64,000 nucleotides of DNA, from the NCBI RefSeq assembly GCF_000213175.1, contig NW_009799179.1, positions 3,504,699 to 3,568,698 of the forward strand, given 5' to 3'. The notes under the pieces are model-generated. The model saw only the letters and a list, made by a program, of their open reading frames with translations, had not been told where the DNA came from and did not search any database. Positions 1 through 12,485 of this stretch are shown in pieces. Each line of letters starts with the position of its first letter. The stretch's first letter is position 1. The position numbers were made by a program, and so were the translations under genes. Source of the stretch: Neurospora tetrasperma FGSC 2508. Its lineage: Eukaryota; Ascomycota; Sordariomycetes; Sordariales; Sordariaceae.

Positions 1-600
1 AAAAGAGTTGAACTGCCAAAGTCACCTACTATATAGCCTCCCCTCCTCACCTTCTATAATCGGTAAAGTTACAGGCCATGCACAGGCACTCTGTCTTCCG
101 CCCTGTTTCCACTCAAGACCCCTGTAAGTACCGAGCTAACGAACTTTCCAGCTCTGATGTGCAAAAAGCGAGGAGGATTGGCCGGAAAGTAAATCATCCA
201 CAAATCAGGAGACGGTACTATTGGACCCATTTTGATACTGCATGCTGGAGGTTCAAGAAAAAGACATTTTAGGTGAAGTGAGAGCCACGTCCAAGGTTGG
301 AATACGTTTAGCTCGGGAAAGTCTCAACTTGGCGAGCCTGAATATATAAATGCTATCAGATCATGTTCGATGATGTTAATTCGATGGTTGGCCAGAAGGG
401 TTTCTGTTGAGAATGTCAGTTCGTCTGAGGTGAAGGTATCGGCCGGATGTACAAGGCACTGTAGAACATGAAGTGTTCTGATTAAAGTAGCACCCGACTG
501 TGTGAATGCTCTCCTCTTCACCTTACCTCCCATAAACTCTCCATAACACGGTGTACTGGGATCTCATCTTTCAGTAGTGACCGTCATCCTCCTGTGCGAG
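1..600. other. Left-edge non-coding stretch
   Basis: No convincing gene is visible. A 64-codon open frame at 78-272 has no recognisable content. A good 3' splice-like signal (pyrimidines then CAG) lies at about 561-574, just before the first BNR exon, so an unseen upstream exon of that gene could end in here. Confidence 0.4.
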
Positions 601-2236
601 ATGTCTCCCAGCGATCCAATGCCGAAGCTGGGGCACCAGAACATCGACACCGCACACGTGCAGCTGCCTCAACCCGTCGTCACGAACTTGGGATGTCGAT
701 CTGCCACCCCAGGTCGCAAACACAAACTCAACGCCTACGCGTTCCAGCAGGACGCCATAGTCACCTTCAAGGGCTACCAATATGTAGCATACTGGTCCAA
801 CGCCGGGCCAGACGATGGTGACACACTGTATCTTTGCGTGGCAAGAAGGCTTTTACGACCCCGTTCGGGCATGCCTGTCCTGAGCAACGAAGACCAAGTC
901 AGCGAGAAAACGGCCTACGGGTGGGAAGTCCTCGAGCTGCGTGACTACAAGCAAACCGTTGACGATGGTCATAACACCATTTCGCTTGGAATTTGCCCGG
1001 GTGATGGAACAATCCATCTGGCATTCGATCACCACTGTGACATGTGAGTTGCGTCTCCCTCCTTTCTCTCACCTACTGTTTCTATGTTTACGCCCGCCAA
1101 CACAATTATCGAGCAGTCTTCGATACCGCTACTCAAAGCGGGACGTAGCCACTCAGCCCCGTACAATCAGTTGGCGTCCAGACATCTTCTCGGCCACTCT
1201 TGACTGCCTCCCGGGAATCCTATCTACCCACAAGCCGCTCCGTGACGTGACATACCCCCGGTTTGGCTTCCTCGGCGAGAACATGTTCTTCTCCCACCGT
1301 GACGGCAAGGCGGGGCTCGGCAACGATCATCTCTACACCTACAACGGCAAGGACGGTCGCTATGAATACATCGGCCCCTACCTGACAGGCGTCCAGAGCA
1401 GTCCGTACGTCAACGGGATGACCTCCCGCGACGGGGTCCTCTACGTCACTTGGGTATATCGAGGCTTTGTGGAATATCCGGGCTGGGACGATCCGCTCGA
1501 TACCAAACACAAGCAGCAGGCGGGACCTAACGGGGCCGAAAACAACCATAACATTTGTTATGCCTATAGCGATGCCGACGGATATGTATGGAAAAACGGT
1601 TGCGGTGAAGTGATTGCCGACTTAAGGGATCCCGCCAAGTTTCCGACCAGTGTACGGGGAAAAGAGCGCACCATCAAAAATGACTGCAGTGGGATCGCTG
1701 CCTTTGACATACCCAAGGGGAAGGGCCTAATGAACCAAGAGGCACAAGCAGTTGACCAAGAAGGGGGTGTGCATGTATTAAATAGAGATATGATGAATGA
1801 AGGGGGGACGTACCTATGGAAACATTATCACCGGTCGCCAGATGGTAAGTTATCGCCGTGCTACCGTTCTCATATTTCTGGCAAAGCCGATTGACAGTGA
1901 CTAGGGACGTGGACGCAGCGGGCACTGCAAGTCATCACCGAAGGCAGCAACCGTGGTCAACTAGCCATCAGCAAAACAGGCGACTTGTACGCAATCCTTC
2001 CAGACTCGACCACGAAGAGTGTGCGGATCCTGAGGGCCACCAAAGCTAGTGAATTTGCCGATTACCGAGAAGTTTGGAAAGGAGATGGCCTTGGCGGAGA
2101 GCCGTTGGTAGATTCAGCCAGGCTGGAGTACGACAATGTGCTGTCGGTCTTCGCTCGCCACAATCCAGTCGACTCGGCCAAGCAAGCTGCGGAGAGTCAA
2201 GCTATCGCCATCCTTGACTTTGAGTTATTCGTGTGA
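601..2236 (+). CDS. BNR-repeat beta-propeller protein (BNR_4-like family)
   Basis: Three exons are readable: 601-1043, 1117-1844 and 1905-2236, joined at GTGAGT/GAGCAG and GTAAGT/GACTAG, giving about 500 residues. The family signature is clear: LAFDHHCD bridging exon 1 to exon 2, a YRYSK strand, then GGTYLWKHYHRSPDG..TWTQR and a final strand block ending in AILDFELFV. These match the fungal and bacterial BNR-repeat family in Pfam (BNR_4 type), which folds as a beta-propeller. Related propellers include polysaccharide lyases such as ulvan lyases, so a carbohydrate-active role is possible but is inference. The first ATG in frame is at 601; no signal peptide is visible from it, and an extra 5' exon is possible because an acceptor-like CAG sits at 572-574. 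Substrate cannot be told from the sequence. Confidence 0.85.
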
Positions 2237-3613
2237 AGACAAGGATCCCAAGGCGGAGGAAGAATCCACAAGAGTACATCAGTGATCCAAGTGACATCGA
2301 TGGTCAGCTCATCTCTCAGGCGCGTAAGAAGCGAACACTGGCAAGGAAAAGAGCCTCTGGGACGGGCCTTGCCGAGTTTTCCCGCGGAACAAAGTTGAAA
2401 GCGGATGGCCTGCGCTAGCTTAACAAGGGGAGCTTGTCAAATAGACAATTGTGGGGAGGTCCCTGGAGCTCTTGAAGCTCCTGAAGCTTCCGACAATAGA
2501 TACGCTCGCCGCCCGTAACGCAGTAGAAGCTGATAATGCTCAGTACAGTATTCGGAGCAGCGTCTGGGGAATTGCTTGAATGGTCAGATGGAGCAGTTTG
2601 TGCACGTGTCAACAAGAAGTCTAGAACGAGGAGCCCCCCCCAAGAGCGTTCTGGCCTTTTAAAAACATCGTGCAGGGAAGTGATTGAGGCGTCGGGAAAC
2701 CGTGCATATTGTTTTAGGTCTAAATCTCCCCAACCATGCCAGCCCAGAGGACACGCATCTCCAAGGCCGAGTTGATGACGTCCAGAAAGCCACCCGAGGG
2801 AAAGACAATTTGGGCAGTTGCCATTGGCCATGGCTTTCAATGTTCTCGGCGGATGACCTGGGGCAGTATGCTGTGCTCGTGGTCAGCTGGGCTGTTATCA
2901 GGACATCTTGACCTGATGTAGCACTGATATCCAGGCACGAAGCCTGCGCAGTATGTAGAGGATGCTATAGTGATTGTTGATGCCGTGTAACAAGGAAGAC
3001 AACGCGTCTTCCCTCTGTCGCGGCCCGTGGGGTTCGCCCCGATCAGTATGCCGAATCTTGGGCCGCCGTCCCATAGCACGCACACACACCTCGCTCGACA
3101 CGCTTCCATATGGCCATTGCAGTGTGCCTGCTGATGCTCCCAACATTCCAACCAGCTTCATTGTGTGCTTGAAGCCGGCAGCAACAACCAACAATGAGGG
3201 TTCTGATATGCGACAAGTCATCGTCAAGGGAAGCTGAAGACTGTGCTTGGCCCCATCTGTCCGGTTCAGACAATTGGTGTAGACGTGGAGAATGCCGTCA
3301 TCACACCGCGCCGGGTACCCGTCGCAGAGTTTCGTCGATAGGACGAGTTGGCAGTCGGTAGATCCAATCCAGCGCGGCATGGTCAAGTGTAGATGGCTCG
3401 TGGATCCCGTCGGTCGGACGCAATAGTACGAGCTGCTGTCAGTGCCACGTCAATCTGGAACAGCAGGACAACGACTTGTTGGACAGTTGGACTCGATGGA
3501 AGGGCGGGAGAACTGTGCGCATGCGGCTCAACCAAACAAGCTCGTCAGGGATCGGCAAGGCGGGGTCGGTGGGATGGACGATGATGGCTCGGCTTGTTCA
3601 TTTCTTCTGGTTA

Positions 3614-3643
3614 GATGGATGGATGGATGGATGGATGGATGGA
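3614..3643. repeat. GATG microsatellite
   Basis: About 7.5 perfect tandem copies of GATG, in intergenic DNA. Confidence 0.9.
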
Positions 3644-4678
3644 AGGTCGAAACGGACTGGCTGGCTAGCAGGGAACATGATGGCAACGATGGAGCGTGAT
3701 GGAGGAGGCAGTTGAGTTGCGGTGCAGGGCAGCTTGTCGCAGGCAGGAGTCGGCCGGGATGGTGGAGTTGCAAGGTTCAGATTGGGTTTCCAGATCGGGA
3801 GCCAAGTTCCAGTGTTTTCAGCTGGCCTGGTGTGCAGCCGCGGGAGCCTTCAGCTTGCCATGGCTGGCCCCACGTCCCTGATTGGGTTGCTAGCGCTGCA
3901 GTGACTCGCGAGTGGATACGGGCAGTCTGGTCTAGGTCAAGGCTTGGCAGGAGGTGTGTCTCTGAAAGAACCACTGAGAGGCCGCGGCCGCCAGTCCATT
4001 TTGATACAGCAACCCATGGGCCACGAGCCAACCTTGCCAGCCCTCATTACGATGGTACCGAACGGTGAGAACCCTGATCAGCGACCCTTGGTTTTTGCTC
4101 CATCCAGCATGGGCCCGCGGGGATATTCTGGCATCCTTCACCTCACCTCAAGTTTTCTTCACAATGAACTTCCAGAATTCGACACTGTGTCTCGCCCAAA
4201 AGTCCCAACAACTCTCCAACCGACACCGACTGCGGAATACGGCGGCGATACTTCCATGCCAACAAGGGCGCGGAACGGTGGAAGCGAGGCAAAAGCGAGT
4301 GGAACCCAACCCAAGAGGAACCAAGCTAGTGTAGACTTGACGATACACGAGAAAATCCATCTTTCAGGTCCTGTCTTTCCTGGACGGACCTCGTCTCCTC
4401 ATGGTTGTACACTACACTACACCAATACTAGCAGAAGGTTGCTGGAGCCATCTGCTCTGCGGTGGCGTGGTCTCCGCCTGTTTTGTTGCTCCTCGCTGCT
4501 CACGATGGCGATGTGGCTATGAATCCTTTGACTTTGACCACATCAGTCCTCTCATTCTCCTGGACCCCATGACGAAACTCGACAACCCTGCTCCCCTGGC
4601 CCGAACGCCCGGTTTGCCGTTAACTGAACGTTGTCCGGCTCATGTGTCTCGGCACCCTACAGGCTCGACACACCGTGA

Positions 4679-4699
4679 CTCTCTCTCTCTCTCTCCACA
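4679..4699. repeat. CT microsatellite
   Basis: A short, nearly pure run of CT dinucleotides in the presumed leader of the downstream gene. Pyrimidine tracts of this kind are common upstream of fungal start sites. Confidence 0.7.
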
Positions 4700-5752
4700 G
4701 TTGGACAACAGCGAGAACCGGGCATGGTTTGTCTCAATGGATCCAACCTTTTCGGTATTCCATTCCACCACTATTCTATTCTAATATCGACCCATCATCC
4801 CTGGAATATGCCCTTCTTCCACCATAAAAGCCATTTCCTATAAGAGCTAACCAGATACGGAACTCTCGGTCGTGCTTGTCGTTCAAATCTCAAGCAACTT
4901 GTGCCACCCGACTCCTCTTCTCAGCCAGCCTCTGTCTGCTGCTTTGTCCATACTACCGGCATCCGCTCTTTATTTGGCAATAATCCAGGCTATTATACAT
5001 GTTACTGCCAACCTGAAATCCTTCACCAAAAGATGTGAGCGCTATTTTGGTCATGCATGATGTCGCCTCATAATGCCCAGTCCCTACTAGTCTTAGTCCC
5101 CAGCCCGGATCCTGTTTGGAGTTTGATAGCCAGCTGCCCCTTTCATATCCACGCTCGCCACGATCGCATCCCGATCCACCATCTCTAACCGGTTATGCTA
5201 CCAAGATTCACAGACCATTGGAAGTATCCTTGAGCTGTGTTCCTCTCCCGTCATCCTCTAGTGTGCTCACAAAGGCACACTAGTCCTGCCGCCACCGCTT
5301 CTTATTCAAGTAACCACGGCAGCCACATTCATAAATGCCGGACGTCATGAACGACCAAAGGCGCTGCAAACCAGATCTCCCTTTCCCAGTTCGGTCTGTT
5401 CACTGCTTCCGGGCAACTGACCAACCTGTATGTCACGAGTGGTCAAGACTTAGCTCTACGCCGCAAGAATCACGGGAGGACCAAGAGGTTCTTCGACGTC
5501 AAAGCGCTTTCTCCAAGTGTCAAGTGCTTCACACCATCCAGGTATGGCTTATGCATACCTACCGAGCCCAGCCTAGTCATTCTTCCCTCTTCTACTTCCC
5601 TTACCCATCTCTCGCCCCACCTGATCTTGAACCATGAGCTCATATAAGCCAAGTGTCCCAACCACGAAACTCCTCTTTCGCCCAGTCTTCCATCCATCCT
5701 GCGTGTCGAGGACAGCATCATCAATACCAACCATCCTTCCGAACTCAGTAAC

Positions 5753-7175
5753 ATGCAACTCGACGCCTTCATAACGAGGACGAGCGGCCTGCTCTTCCGG
5801 ATAGCAGCTTCCGCCAACTTCTCCCTCCAGTCTGATCAGGCCACCTTTAACCGGGCCCTAGTCTCATGGCTCAAAGACCCCGACTCCAACCTACCCAGCG
5901 GCCACATCATTGGCCTCTGCTGCTCCAGTCTTCTGTCTATCCGGTTTCCAGACGAATCCAGAGGCAATGACCTCATCCCCGAGTTCCGCCGCTTCGTACT
6001 GGCAGTCTCTCTAGCACACCACGGACGGAGGAACAGCAACAAGAGCAAGCCACCCCAAAAGCACGAGCATTGCGCGCGCCACGAGTCCCGATCTCATCTG
6101 ATCAGGAGGCTCGATGGCATCCTCACCCCCCAATATCTCTCTAATTGTTCCCCAGAATCTTGCCAGGTCCTCTTCCATTTGGTGCTCGGGGCTGTTCTGG
6201 ACATGGGACATTCACCATTGCATACCACCACTTCCTACGACTCCTCCTCGTCGTCGTCGTCGACTGCTCCATCAAATCTCCTCAGCCCCGAGTGCCAGCA
6301 GAGTCCAACACTATGGCTGTCCACCAAGAACCAACTGGTCCGCACGCTCGCCCGAGATCTTGTTTTCTTAGGATCCAGCAAATTGGGAATCAAACTCGAG
6401 GGAACAACGGATCTAGAGAAGCTCATTATCGGCACGGCGATCAGCAGGTGGAACGAGATGGAATCACGCATCTGGGCTGATAGCATCACCGAGAAGGCCG
6501 CAACAGGGCAAGAGCCACAATCACCAACATCGTCAGCGAGCCCTGCAAGCAAGTCCCCCAGCTGCGAAAGGGAAAGACGACACTCTTCTTCACCAACCGA
6601 CGACGACAGTAACTTAAACCGAAACCCACCTTACTGGGAAGATCCACCACCCACTCCTCCTCCGCCCACCATTGAGCCGACGCTCATTCCTGTGATGCCC
6701 CCATATCATCAGCATTTTACCGCACCTCACACCCAATTCCAGAGCCAATTTCAAACAGCAGCAGCGCGCATCTCGTTTTGGTCGGAGAACCCAGCCTCGT
6801 ACTTGGAAATGACGGATGAGCCCGAGAGTTATTACCTGGCTTCTGCGAACGAGCATAATAAGAGGGAGAGAGCAGAACCACGACCGACAGCGATGCCGAC
6901 AACGACGACGGGGATACCGAGGTCAACGACTGATCCATTTCCTTTGAGGAGTACGATTGAGGGTAAGTCTTTGAATCGTCGCTGATTTGGATCTTGATGA
7001 TTATCAAGAAAGAGTTACTGACAAACATTGTGGTATAGATTTGGGTTCATGGCGAAAAGTCAAGAGGCGAACAATGTGGGTGGTACGGACGATTGATGCA
7101 GGTGATCAAGGACAGATAAGCATTCATGCTCGGTTACGGGGGAGGGAAGTCAATGATTTTGGGGTGTTTGTGTAA
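5753..7175 (+). CDS. Uncharacterised fungal protein, 448 residues
   Basis: Two exons, 5753-6962 and 7039-7175, joined by a 76-nt intron with GTAAGT donor and TATAG acceptor; the first exon otherwise stops soon after the donor. The N-terminal 200 residues look folded (a helical region starting MQLDAFITRTSGLLFRI and a conserved-looking SGHIIGLCCSSLLSIRFPDE). A Ser-rich linker follows (about residues 165-180), then a Pro-rich disordered stretch (about 280-330) with runs of PPPTPPPP. The last 45 residues are basic and end REVNDFGVFV. I do not recognise the family. No signal peptide or membrane span is seen. The splice signals and a smooth frame across the junction make it a likely real gene. Confidence 0.7.
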
Positions 7176-7352
7176 GAGATGGATGAGAAAAAAAGAAGGG
7201 GAAGAGGAGAAAGGGAAAAGTTGATGGATAGGTTCTGTTTGATAATGACGACAATGAATAATGAGACCACGAACCGGCCATTCAGTCTTGTCATTTGACC
7301 ATGAACAAGAAGATGGATGATGTTGAAACGGTTGCCAAAAAGGAAGAGGTTG

Positions 7353-7360
7353 AAAAAAAA
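7353..7360 (-). terminator. Pol III terminator of tRNA-Glu
   Basis: A run of eight T on the minus strand, 10 nt beyond the 3' end of the tRNA. Confidence 0.85.
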
Positions 7361-7370
7361 TTGTTTGAGA

Positions 7371-7462
7371 CTCGGATACCGGGAGTCGAACCCGGGGCTG
7401 TTGAGAGAGCAGTCACTCCTGAGAAGTGAGAGTCAACGATGTTACCGCTACACCATACCCGA
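7371..7462 (-). tRNA. tRNA-Glu (CTC), with intron
   Basis: The minus strand folds as a cloverleaf: acceptor TCGGGTA pairs with TATCCGA, the T arm is CCGGG-TTCGACT-CCCGG, and the anticodon stem is GTTGA/TCAAC. The loop reads CT-CTC-A before a 21-nt intron (7406-7426) at the canonical position one base after the anticodon. Intron bases can pair back to the anticodon-loop region (TCACT with AGTGA). The gene makes a glutamate tRNA for GAG codons. Confidence 0.9.
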
Positions 7463-7734
7463 TTGAACGGATAAGGTCCGATTTGATGAATGAGGTTTTG
7501 ACAGAAGCATTTAAGAGGACCCCTTCTTTACACTCCAATGTCCGCAGCTTGGAGATCGATACGGTAGCTGAAGCTCCAGCGCAAAAAAGGAGCTAAGTGG
7601 GGTTCACGCCATGTCATCATACGGGTACCTTATGGCTTGGCATGTACGGCATCGAAGTCATCGGAAACCAAAGGAAACGCCGGTCGCCGACGCTGGCAAG
7701 ATGCGTGGTTGGGACAAAAAGAGGAAAATATTGG

Positions 7735-7741
7735 AAAAAAA
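7735..7741 (-). terminator. Pol III terminator of tRNA-Gln
   Basis: A run of seven T on the minus strand, 3 nt past the 3' end of the tRNA. Confidence 0.85.
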
Positions 7742-7744
7742 TAG

Positions 7745-7836
7745 AGGTCGTGCCCGGGTTCGAACCGGGGTTACTGGAAGAATTGAAAGTTTTGAAGTTT
7801 CAAAATCCAGAGTGATAACCACTACACTACACAACC
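7745..7836 (-). tRNA. tRNA-Gln (TTG), with intron
   Basis: The acceptor stem is GGTTGTG/CACGACC, the T arm is CCCGG-TTCGAAC-CCGGG, and the anticodon stem is CTGGA/TCCAG. The loop is TT-TTG-A, followed by a 20-nt intron (7780-7799). TTTTGAA in the loop can pair with TTCAAAA in the intron, the usual anticodon-intron pairing. An alternative register would read TTT (Lys), but only the TTG register gives five perfect anticodon-stem pairs. It lies on the same strand as tRNA-Glu, 282 bp away. Confidence 0.9.
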
Positions 7837-8294
7837 TTTTAAGATTTGTTGATGTCTGATGTTAGATCTGGCCATCATGTACCACAAATTACAGTGACGT
7901 AATCCCTCAACACAACACAACACGACACAACACCGCCATTATGCTTCGCGCAACGAGCTCGACTTTGATTTCTCAACTCCATCCATCTGTCGTCGGCACG
8001 AAATATATGCATCTGCTATGATGTGGGTGTCACTTTTAAGACCATTATCGAACAGTGCAAATCGAGTGCATCGGTCTCTCTTGTCGTTTGCATCCTTGTA
8101 CCTCTTGCGCATTCTATCTCCAATAAATTCCCTGGAGCAAAGCATCCCCGTCCATCTCCTGGCGTTCATCATCCAAATCATTTTTTTAAACTCTGTCCGA
8201 TCGTCTTCCAAACCAGCTGAGCCACCAGCCCCGCACTTCGAATCCACAAACCCCTTTTACATGTTCCCCCTCCCTCACCACCACTTTCCTCACT
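7837..8294. other. Intergenic, tRNA-Gln to hydrolase 3' end
   Basis: Contains a CAACA-rich stretch (about 7909-7933). No gene is seen; the right part is the probable 3' UTR of the minus-strand hydrolase. Confidence 0.4.
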
Positions 8295-10292
8295 TCACCC
8301 CTTCCTCATCACCATTCTCAACGCCGCATTCTCAATACTCACCACCTTCCCACTCCCATCCACCTCGAAAAAGAACTGATCCAGCGGCATACTCCCATAC
8401 GTTACCCCGGTCAAGCTGACCCAGCTCCCACAGTCCGTCGAGAACATACTCGGCGGCGTCCTGCTTGGTACATTTAAATCCTCAAAGACGGCCTTATACG
8501 CCACCCTCTTCCCCTGTGTTGCTGCGCGTCCATTCTTGCGATCCATCTCGCCCGGAATCACCGTCTCCAAGCCCGTCGGGTACAAACGGATTGACGGATT
8601 AACAGGCGCGTACCCCGCTGCCAGCACGGTCGCCATGTATTGCATGTCCGTCCCGTTAGACACCCAGTCTTCGATGCCCAGTCCCGGGCGGTCGGGCTGC
8701 GTGGTGATTTTCAGTGACGAATTCCCGACGCCGTTTGAGTAGTAGCTCCCGCCATAGGTATCCTGCGCCTGCTCCCTCGCCGCCTCCTCCAGCGCCGGCA
8801 ACAGCTGATCCCCCAGAACATCCGCGAGGTTGAAGTTTGCGTTGGCGGGCAGGTTCGGGCTAGCCAGCAAAACGGAAAAGCCGACGCCGTAGTCGGGGAG
8901 CAGGTTCAAAAGCGAGTTGTAGTACCCGATGCGGCCGGCCTTGTTGTACGCGTCCACGACGCGCTTGCCGTTGGTTATACTCGACAAGACGATGCGCCGG
9001 ATGCCCCAGGGATAGCCGACGCCGGCGTTGGGTTCGGAGGTTAAAGCGGCGGGTTTGAGCCAGCGGTTGGTGAGCACGGGAGCTAGAAGCGTGGATCGCA
9101 TAATGGAGCGTCCGAGGGCTGAGATATCCCGGACGGAGGAGTACATGTTGCCGGCCGGGTTCTCGTCGCCCAGTTGGTAGTCCCATTGGGCGTCAGAGGA
9201 GGTGCCAGGGCCGGGGATGATGCCGAGGTTGGAAACGGCCTTCTGGTAGAAGGTCCTGGAGAGGTTGAGCGGGTGAAGGATGGATTCTTCCATGAGCGTC
9301 TGGAAGGACTTGCCCTTGATGGACTCGAGCGCGTAGGCGAGGATTTGAAAGCCTGTGTTGGTATAGGCTGGGGTGGTAAAGGGGGCGTAGGAAGGGTATA
9401 CTTGGAGAAGGCCGGAGAAGAATTCTGCCAAGTGGTCAGGTTCTCGTTTCTTGGTCAAAACGAACCAAGGACTTCATTACCAGTCCTGTTACAATGGGGC
9501 CAAACGCCGCACTTGGGCAGAGTGGGATCCGAGCTATTTAGAACCGGAAACCCAAGCTGGACCGCGGTATTCTGATCTACCGTCTGCGTAAGTTCGCCCA
9601 TAAGACCATCTTTCGCGCCCCCCACCCCATCCTTACTGTTAGTCCTTGACATCCTCAAAACATCTACTCCTGTTTAGAGGTAGAAAACCACTGCACTTAC
9701 AATCCCTCACAGCCCCCGAAAGCTGTCCAGCCAAACTCCCCACCGTCACCTCCCCCCACGCCACATTCCCCACCGGATCATCCTTCGCCTTATCCGCCGC
9801 CTTCGCCAGCTCCGGCACGTACTTGGTAATCGGCTCATTCCACTTGACATCCCCGTCTTGCACCAGCCACGTATAAACCGTAAAGATCTTGGTCAAGCTA
9901 CCCAGGCGATAGACCGTGTCCGCGTCCGTCTTCTTCACCCCGCCATTAGTGATATTGCTGGAAGCGTGCGCCGGCGCGGTGTGATGCCAGCTGAAGATGA
10001 CGGGGTCGGTATCGCTGATGCTGAACACCTCGAGGCTGTAGCTCGTAATGTTGGCGCGGACGGCGGCCGAGTTGTCTTCGTCGCGGGCTTGGAAAGTCTC
10101 GGTCAGGTTCGCGAGGGCGGCGCGGATGGCGACGCTGGACTTGAAGTTTCGCGGCTTTTCGAAGACCGGGCCGAGAGGTGGGCAGTTGGGCGCTGCTGTT
10201 GCGCATGTTGTTGCTAGAAGAAACAGCAGAAGGGCTGTGATTCCAAACATATTGAGCCACGAGCCGTGAACCGCAGTGCCATGGGAGAGCAT
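8295..10292 (-). CDS. Secreted beta-lactamase-family serine hydrolase
   Basis: Three exons on the minus strand: 10292-9701, 9663-9481 and 9424-8295, about 634 residues. The first intron has donor GTAAGT and acceptor GAGTAG; the second has donor GTAATG and acceptor GGCAG. A hydrophobic signal segment ends near CATAAPNC. The second in-frame ATG (10250) would give a tighter signal peptide than the first (10292), so the true start may be 10250. The class C beta-lactamase/penicillin-binding-protein fold shows as SLTK (S132, K135 from the first ATG), the nucleophile motif, and YTN in YTNTGFQILAY, the YxN motif. This large fungal family includes esterases and peptidases; few have known substrates. 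The C-terminal 200 residues form the extra domain usual in fungal members. It sits tail-to-head with another secreted hydrolase gene. Confidence 0.9.
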
Positions 10293-11186
10293 AATAAACC
10301 GGAGGAGGATGGTTGGGGCACCTCTTTAACGCAGAGAGAACGTCTCCCTTCATCATGTATTTTTGAGGTTGGGATTTCCTATCTATTTCTTGCTGTTTAT
10401 CTCCCTCCTCTGCATACCTCTACTATTGAGTGTGGTATCCGGAAACACGGTATTGTCCATATATGCCCAGCTCTCAAGTAATATGGGATTGATAACTAAG
10501 AGTCCCAGCCGGACCCTGGGCCGTTCCATACTTGGGGTCGACCCGTTACCCGTATCATCGCATGGTACCTGTATCGCGTTGACTCTCAAACAGAGCCCGG
10601 TGCTCTAATAGGACATACAGGATCCGAGATGGTCTGAGATTATAAGTCACCTATTGTTGACGCGGTCTATAACGGACCAGAAGACGAGAAGTCCACCAAC
10701 TAATCATTTGACTCTACCAAGGTATGTTCATGTTCAAACATCTAAAGTATCATCTTGAGAAGCTCATATAAACTTGAGCAATCTACGGCTGAATGTTGGA
10801 GATTAAATTTACAAATTGCAGGCTGGTTCCTTACATAGCTTCGTAGCATTCGGTTAAATCGCATGTCGCAATCGGCATAGTGGCCGGGAACTATACTGCT
10901 ATGTAAATGCTGTCACAATTATCAATCCAAATTGGAATCATTCTTAGGTATGGTTCAACGTGTCTCTCTTCGTTGTGTCCAGGCGGAAGCTTGCACGACT
11001 GCCCTTAATAGAACCTCGCAGTTGTTCAAAACAGTTTTTCTGGATTTTCTCCTGGAAGTAATACTATAACCACTCAACTAAAATTATAATTAGGTATGCT
11101 CGAGCAAAAAGGGGAACTCTAGGTTTCTGATCAACAAAGAGGAAATGAGTCTTTCTGGATGGTCCAGCCATACCCACCCACCCGAA
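10293..11186. other. Intergenic between two secreted hydrolases
   Basis: About 0.9 kb, AT-richer than its surroundings, with no convincing open frame. It should hold the promoter of the minus-strand hydrolase on its left and the 3' UTR of the protease on its right. Confidence 0.4.
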
Positions 11187-12485
11187 TCATAGGTTCTTTG
11201 CCGCCCAACCAAGCTGCAAGCCGCCAGCATCAAATACGACAAAGCTGGTCTTAAGCGCGACATCGCCGAAAATCGAAAAACCGATACCTGTATCCTTCTG
11301 AATGCCACCAAAACAGTTCTGGTTGGCACTATCAGCTGGTGCATAAGAGACCATGTCTCCTGGAACAGTAACAATGCCGTTGTTGACGCCAAAGACAAAG
11401 TCAGGTGGAGTAGGGCTGCAAGGGAAAATATAACCGCCCTGATCACTGTCATACTGGGCGCCCTGGATCTCCTTATAGTATGCACTGACGACGGACTTGG
11501 GCAGAAGCAGTAGCGTAGTCCCGGTGTCCGCAATACCACTCATTGAGTGATTACGGAACGCTCCAGTGCCAACCGCATATCCTGGGGAGGTGAAACCCCA
11601 ATAGCCCTGGCTACTGTCAACCGGCGTCCAAGAGATGTTGCCGATATATGCTGTGGGATCAATGTAGCCGAAATTGAAGCTGCCCGCTATATGTTAAAAG
11701 TGTTAGTTTCTTCTCATGAATTGCTCTTAGGCAGGGGAGGCAAGCTTACGGGTCCCATGTTTCAGATCGACGGTAAACAAAGGAGCGTCAAGGCTGCCCT
11801 TAATGTTGTCGAAGAATGTGTTCTGTGGGGTAGGCTCAACTGCGTTGATAGCACTAAAGCCCAAACCCAACAAGCCATCATTGTGTGAGTCGTCGGTGAA
11901 CTCGGATGAAACCTTCTTGGCCGCCTCCACGGCTTGGTTAGGGACAGTCAAGTTGCCAATCGTGACCGTGTCGAGGTAGACGTCGTCGCTCGACGAGCTG
12001 CCGTCACCGTAAGTGATCTTCCAAGTCGATCCCTGGACCTTCTCGGATGTGGAGCTGTTGTTCGGATCATACACAGTTTGGCCTTTAATGTCACTCGTGG
12101 ACATCTCCGTGCTGAAGACCCAGAGGTCGCTAGACCCTGTGTCGAAATCAACCATGAGATCCTGCGATGGGGTACCAACGGAAATGGGCGTTAGGTACTC
12201 GACGTCGTGCTTCTCAGGATCCGTTGCAATGGTGCCAGTCGTTCGCTTCTGGTTTTGGCGGAACCTAGCGATGGCGGCTCTGAGATCCTCCGGCATCGGG
12301 GCGCCAAACTTCTGGTATGCTTTGGCCAACGCAAGGGGGCCATGCCTGAACTCGAAGCTCGGATTGCGGACTTGCAGCAGTGAAGCGGTGCCTTTGTTGG
12401 CCGTGGTGTCGTCACGGCTAGGGATAGCAGCCGCCATGCCGGTGGCCGCAAGAGCGGCGGTAAGGATCGTGGGAAATAGCAGCAT
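11187..12485 (-). CDS. Pepsin-like aspartic endopeptidase (family A1, endothiapepsin-like)
   Basis: Two exons, 12485-11750 and 11686-11187 on the minus strand, joined by a 63-nt intron (GTAAGC/ATATAG); 411 residues. The start at 12485 gives a signal peptide (MLLFPTILTAALAATG..) followed by a propeptide of about 70 residues ending near QKRTTG. Both catalytic motifs are intact: DTGSS at D115 and DTGTT at D299. The flap tyrosine lies in KITYGDGSS. The C-terminal lobe reads very like endothiapepsin and penicillopepsin (GYAVGTGAF, CFGGIQ, FSIFGDVALK), including the disulphide cysteines. It would be an extracellular acid protease. The length is normal for the family and no damage is seen. Confidence 0.95.

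Larger units (their letters stand above)
2237..5752. other. 3.5 kb intergenic region
   Basis: Only unremarkable open frames are present; the longest is a minus-strand 162-codon frame at 2898-3386 with no recognisable motif. The stretch holds a GATG tetranucleotide repeat (3614-3643) and a CT-rich tract (about 4679-4699). The right half is CT-rich, as fungal promoters and leaders often are, and probably supplies the promoter and 5' UTR of the gene at 5753. Confidence 0.5.

Noticed and set aside
2898-3386. 162-codon minus-strand frame as a gene
   Set aside because: No domain, signal, membrane span or splice context supports it, and frames of similar length overlap it on the other strand.
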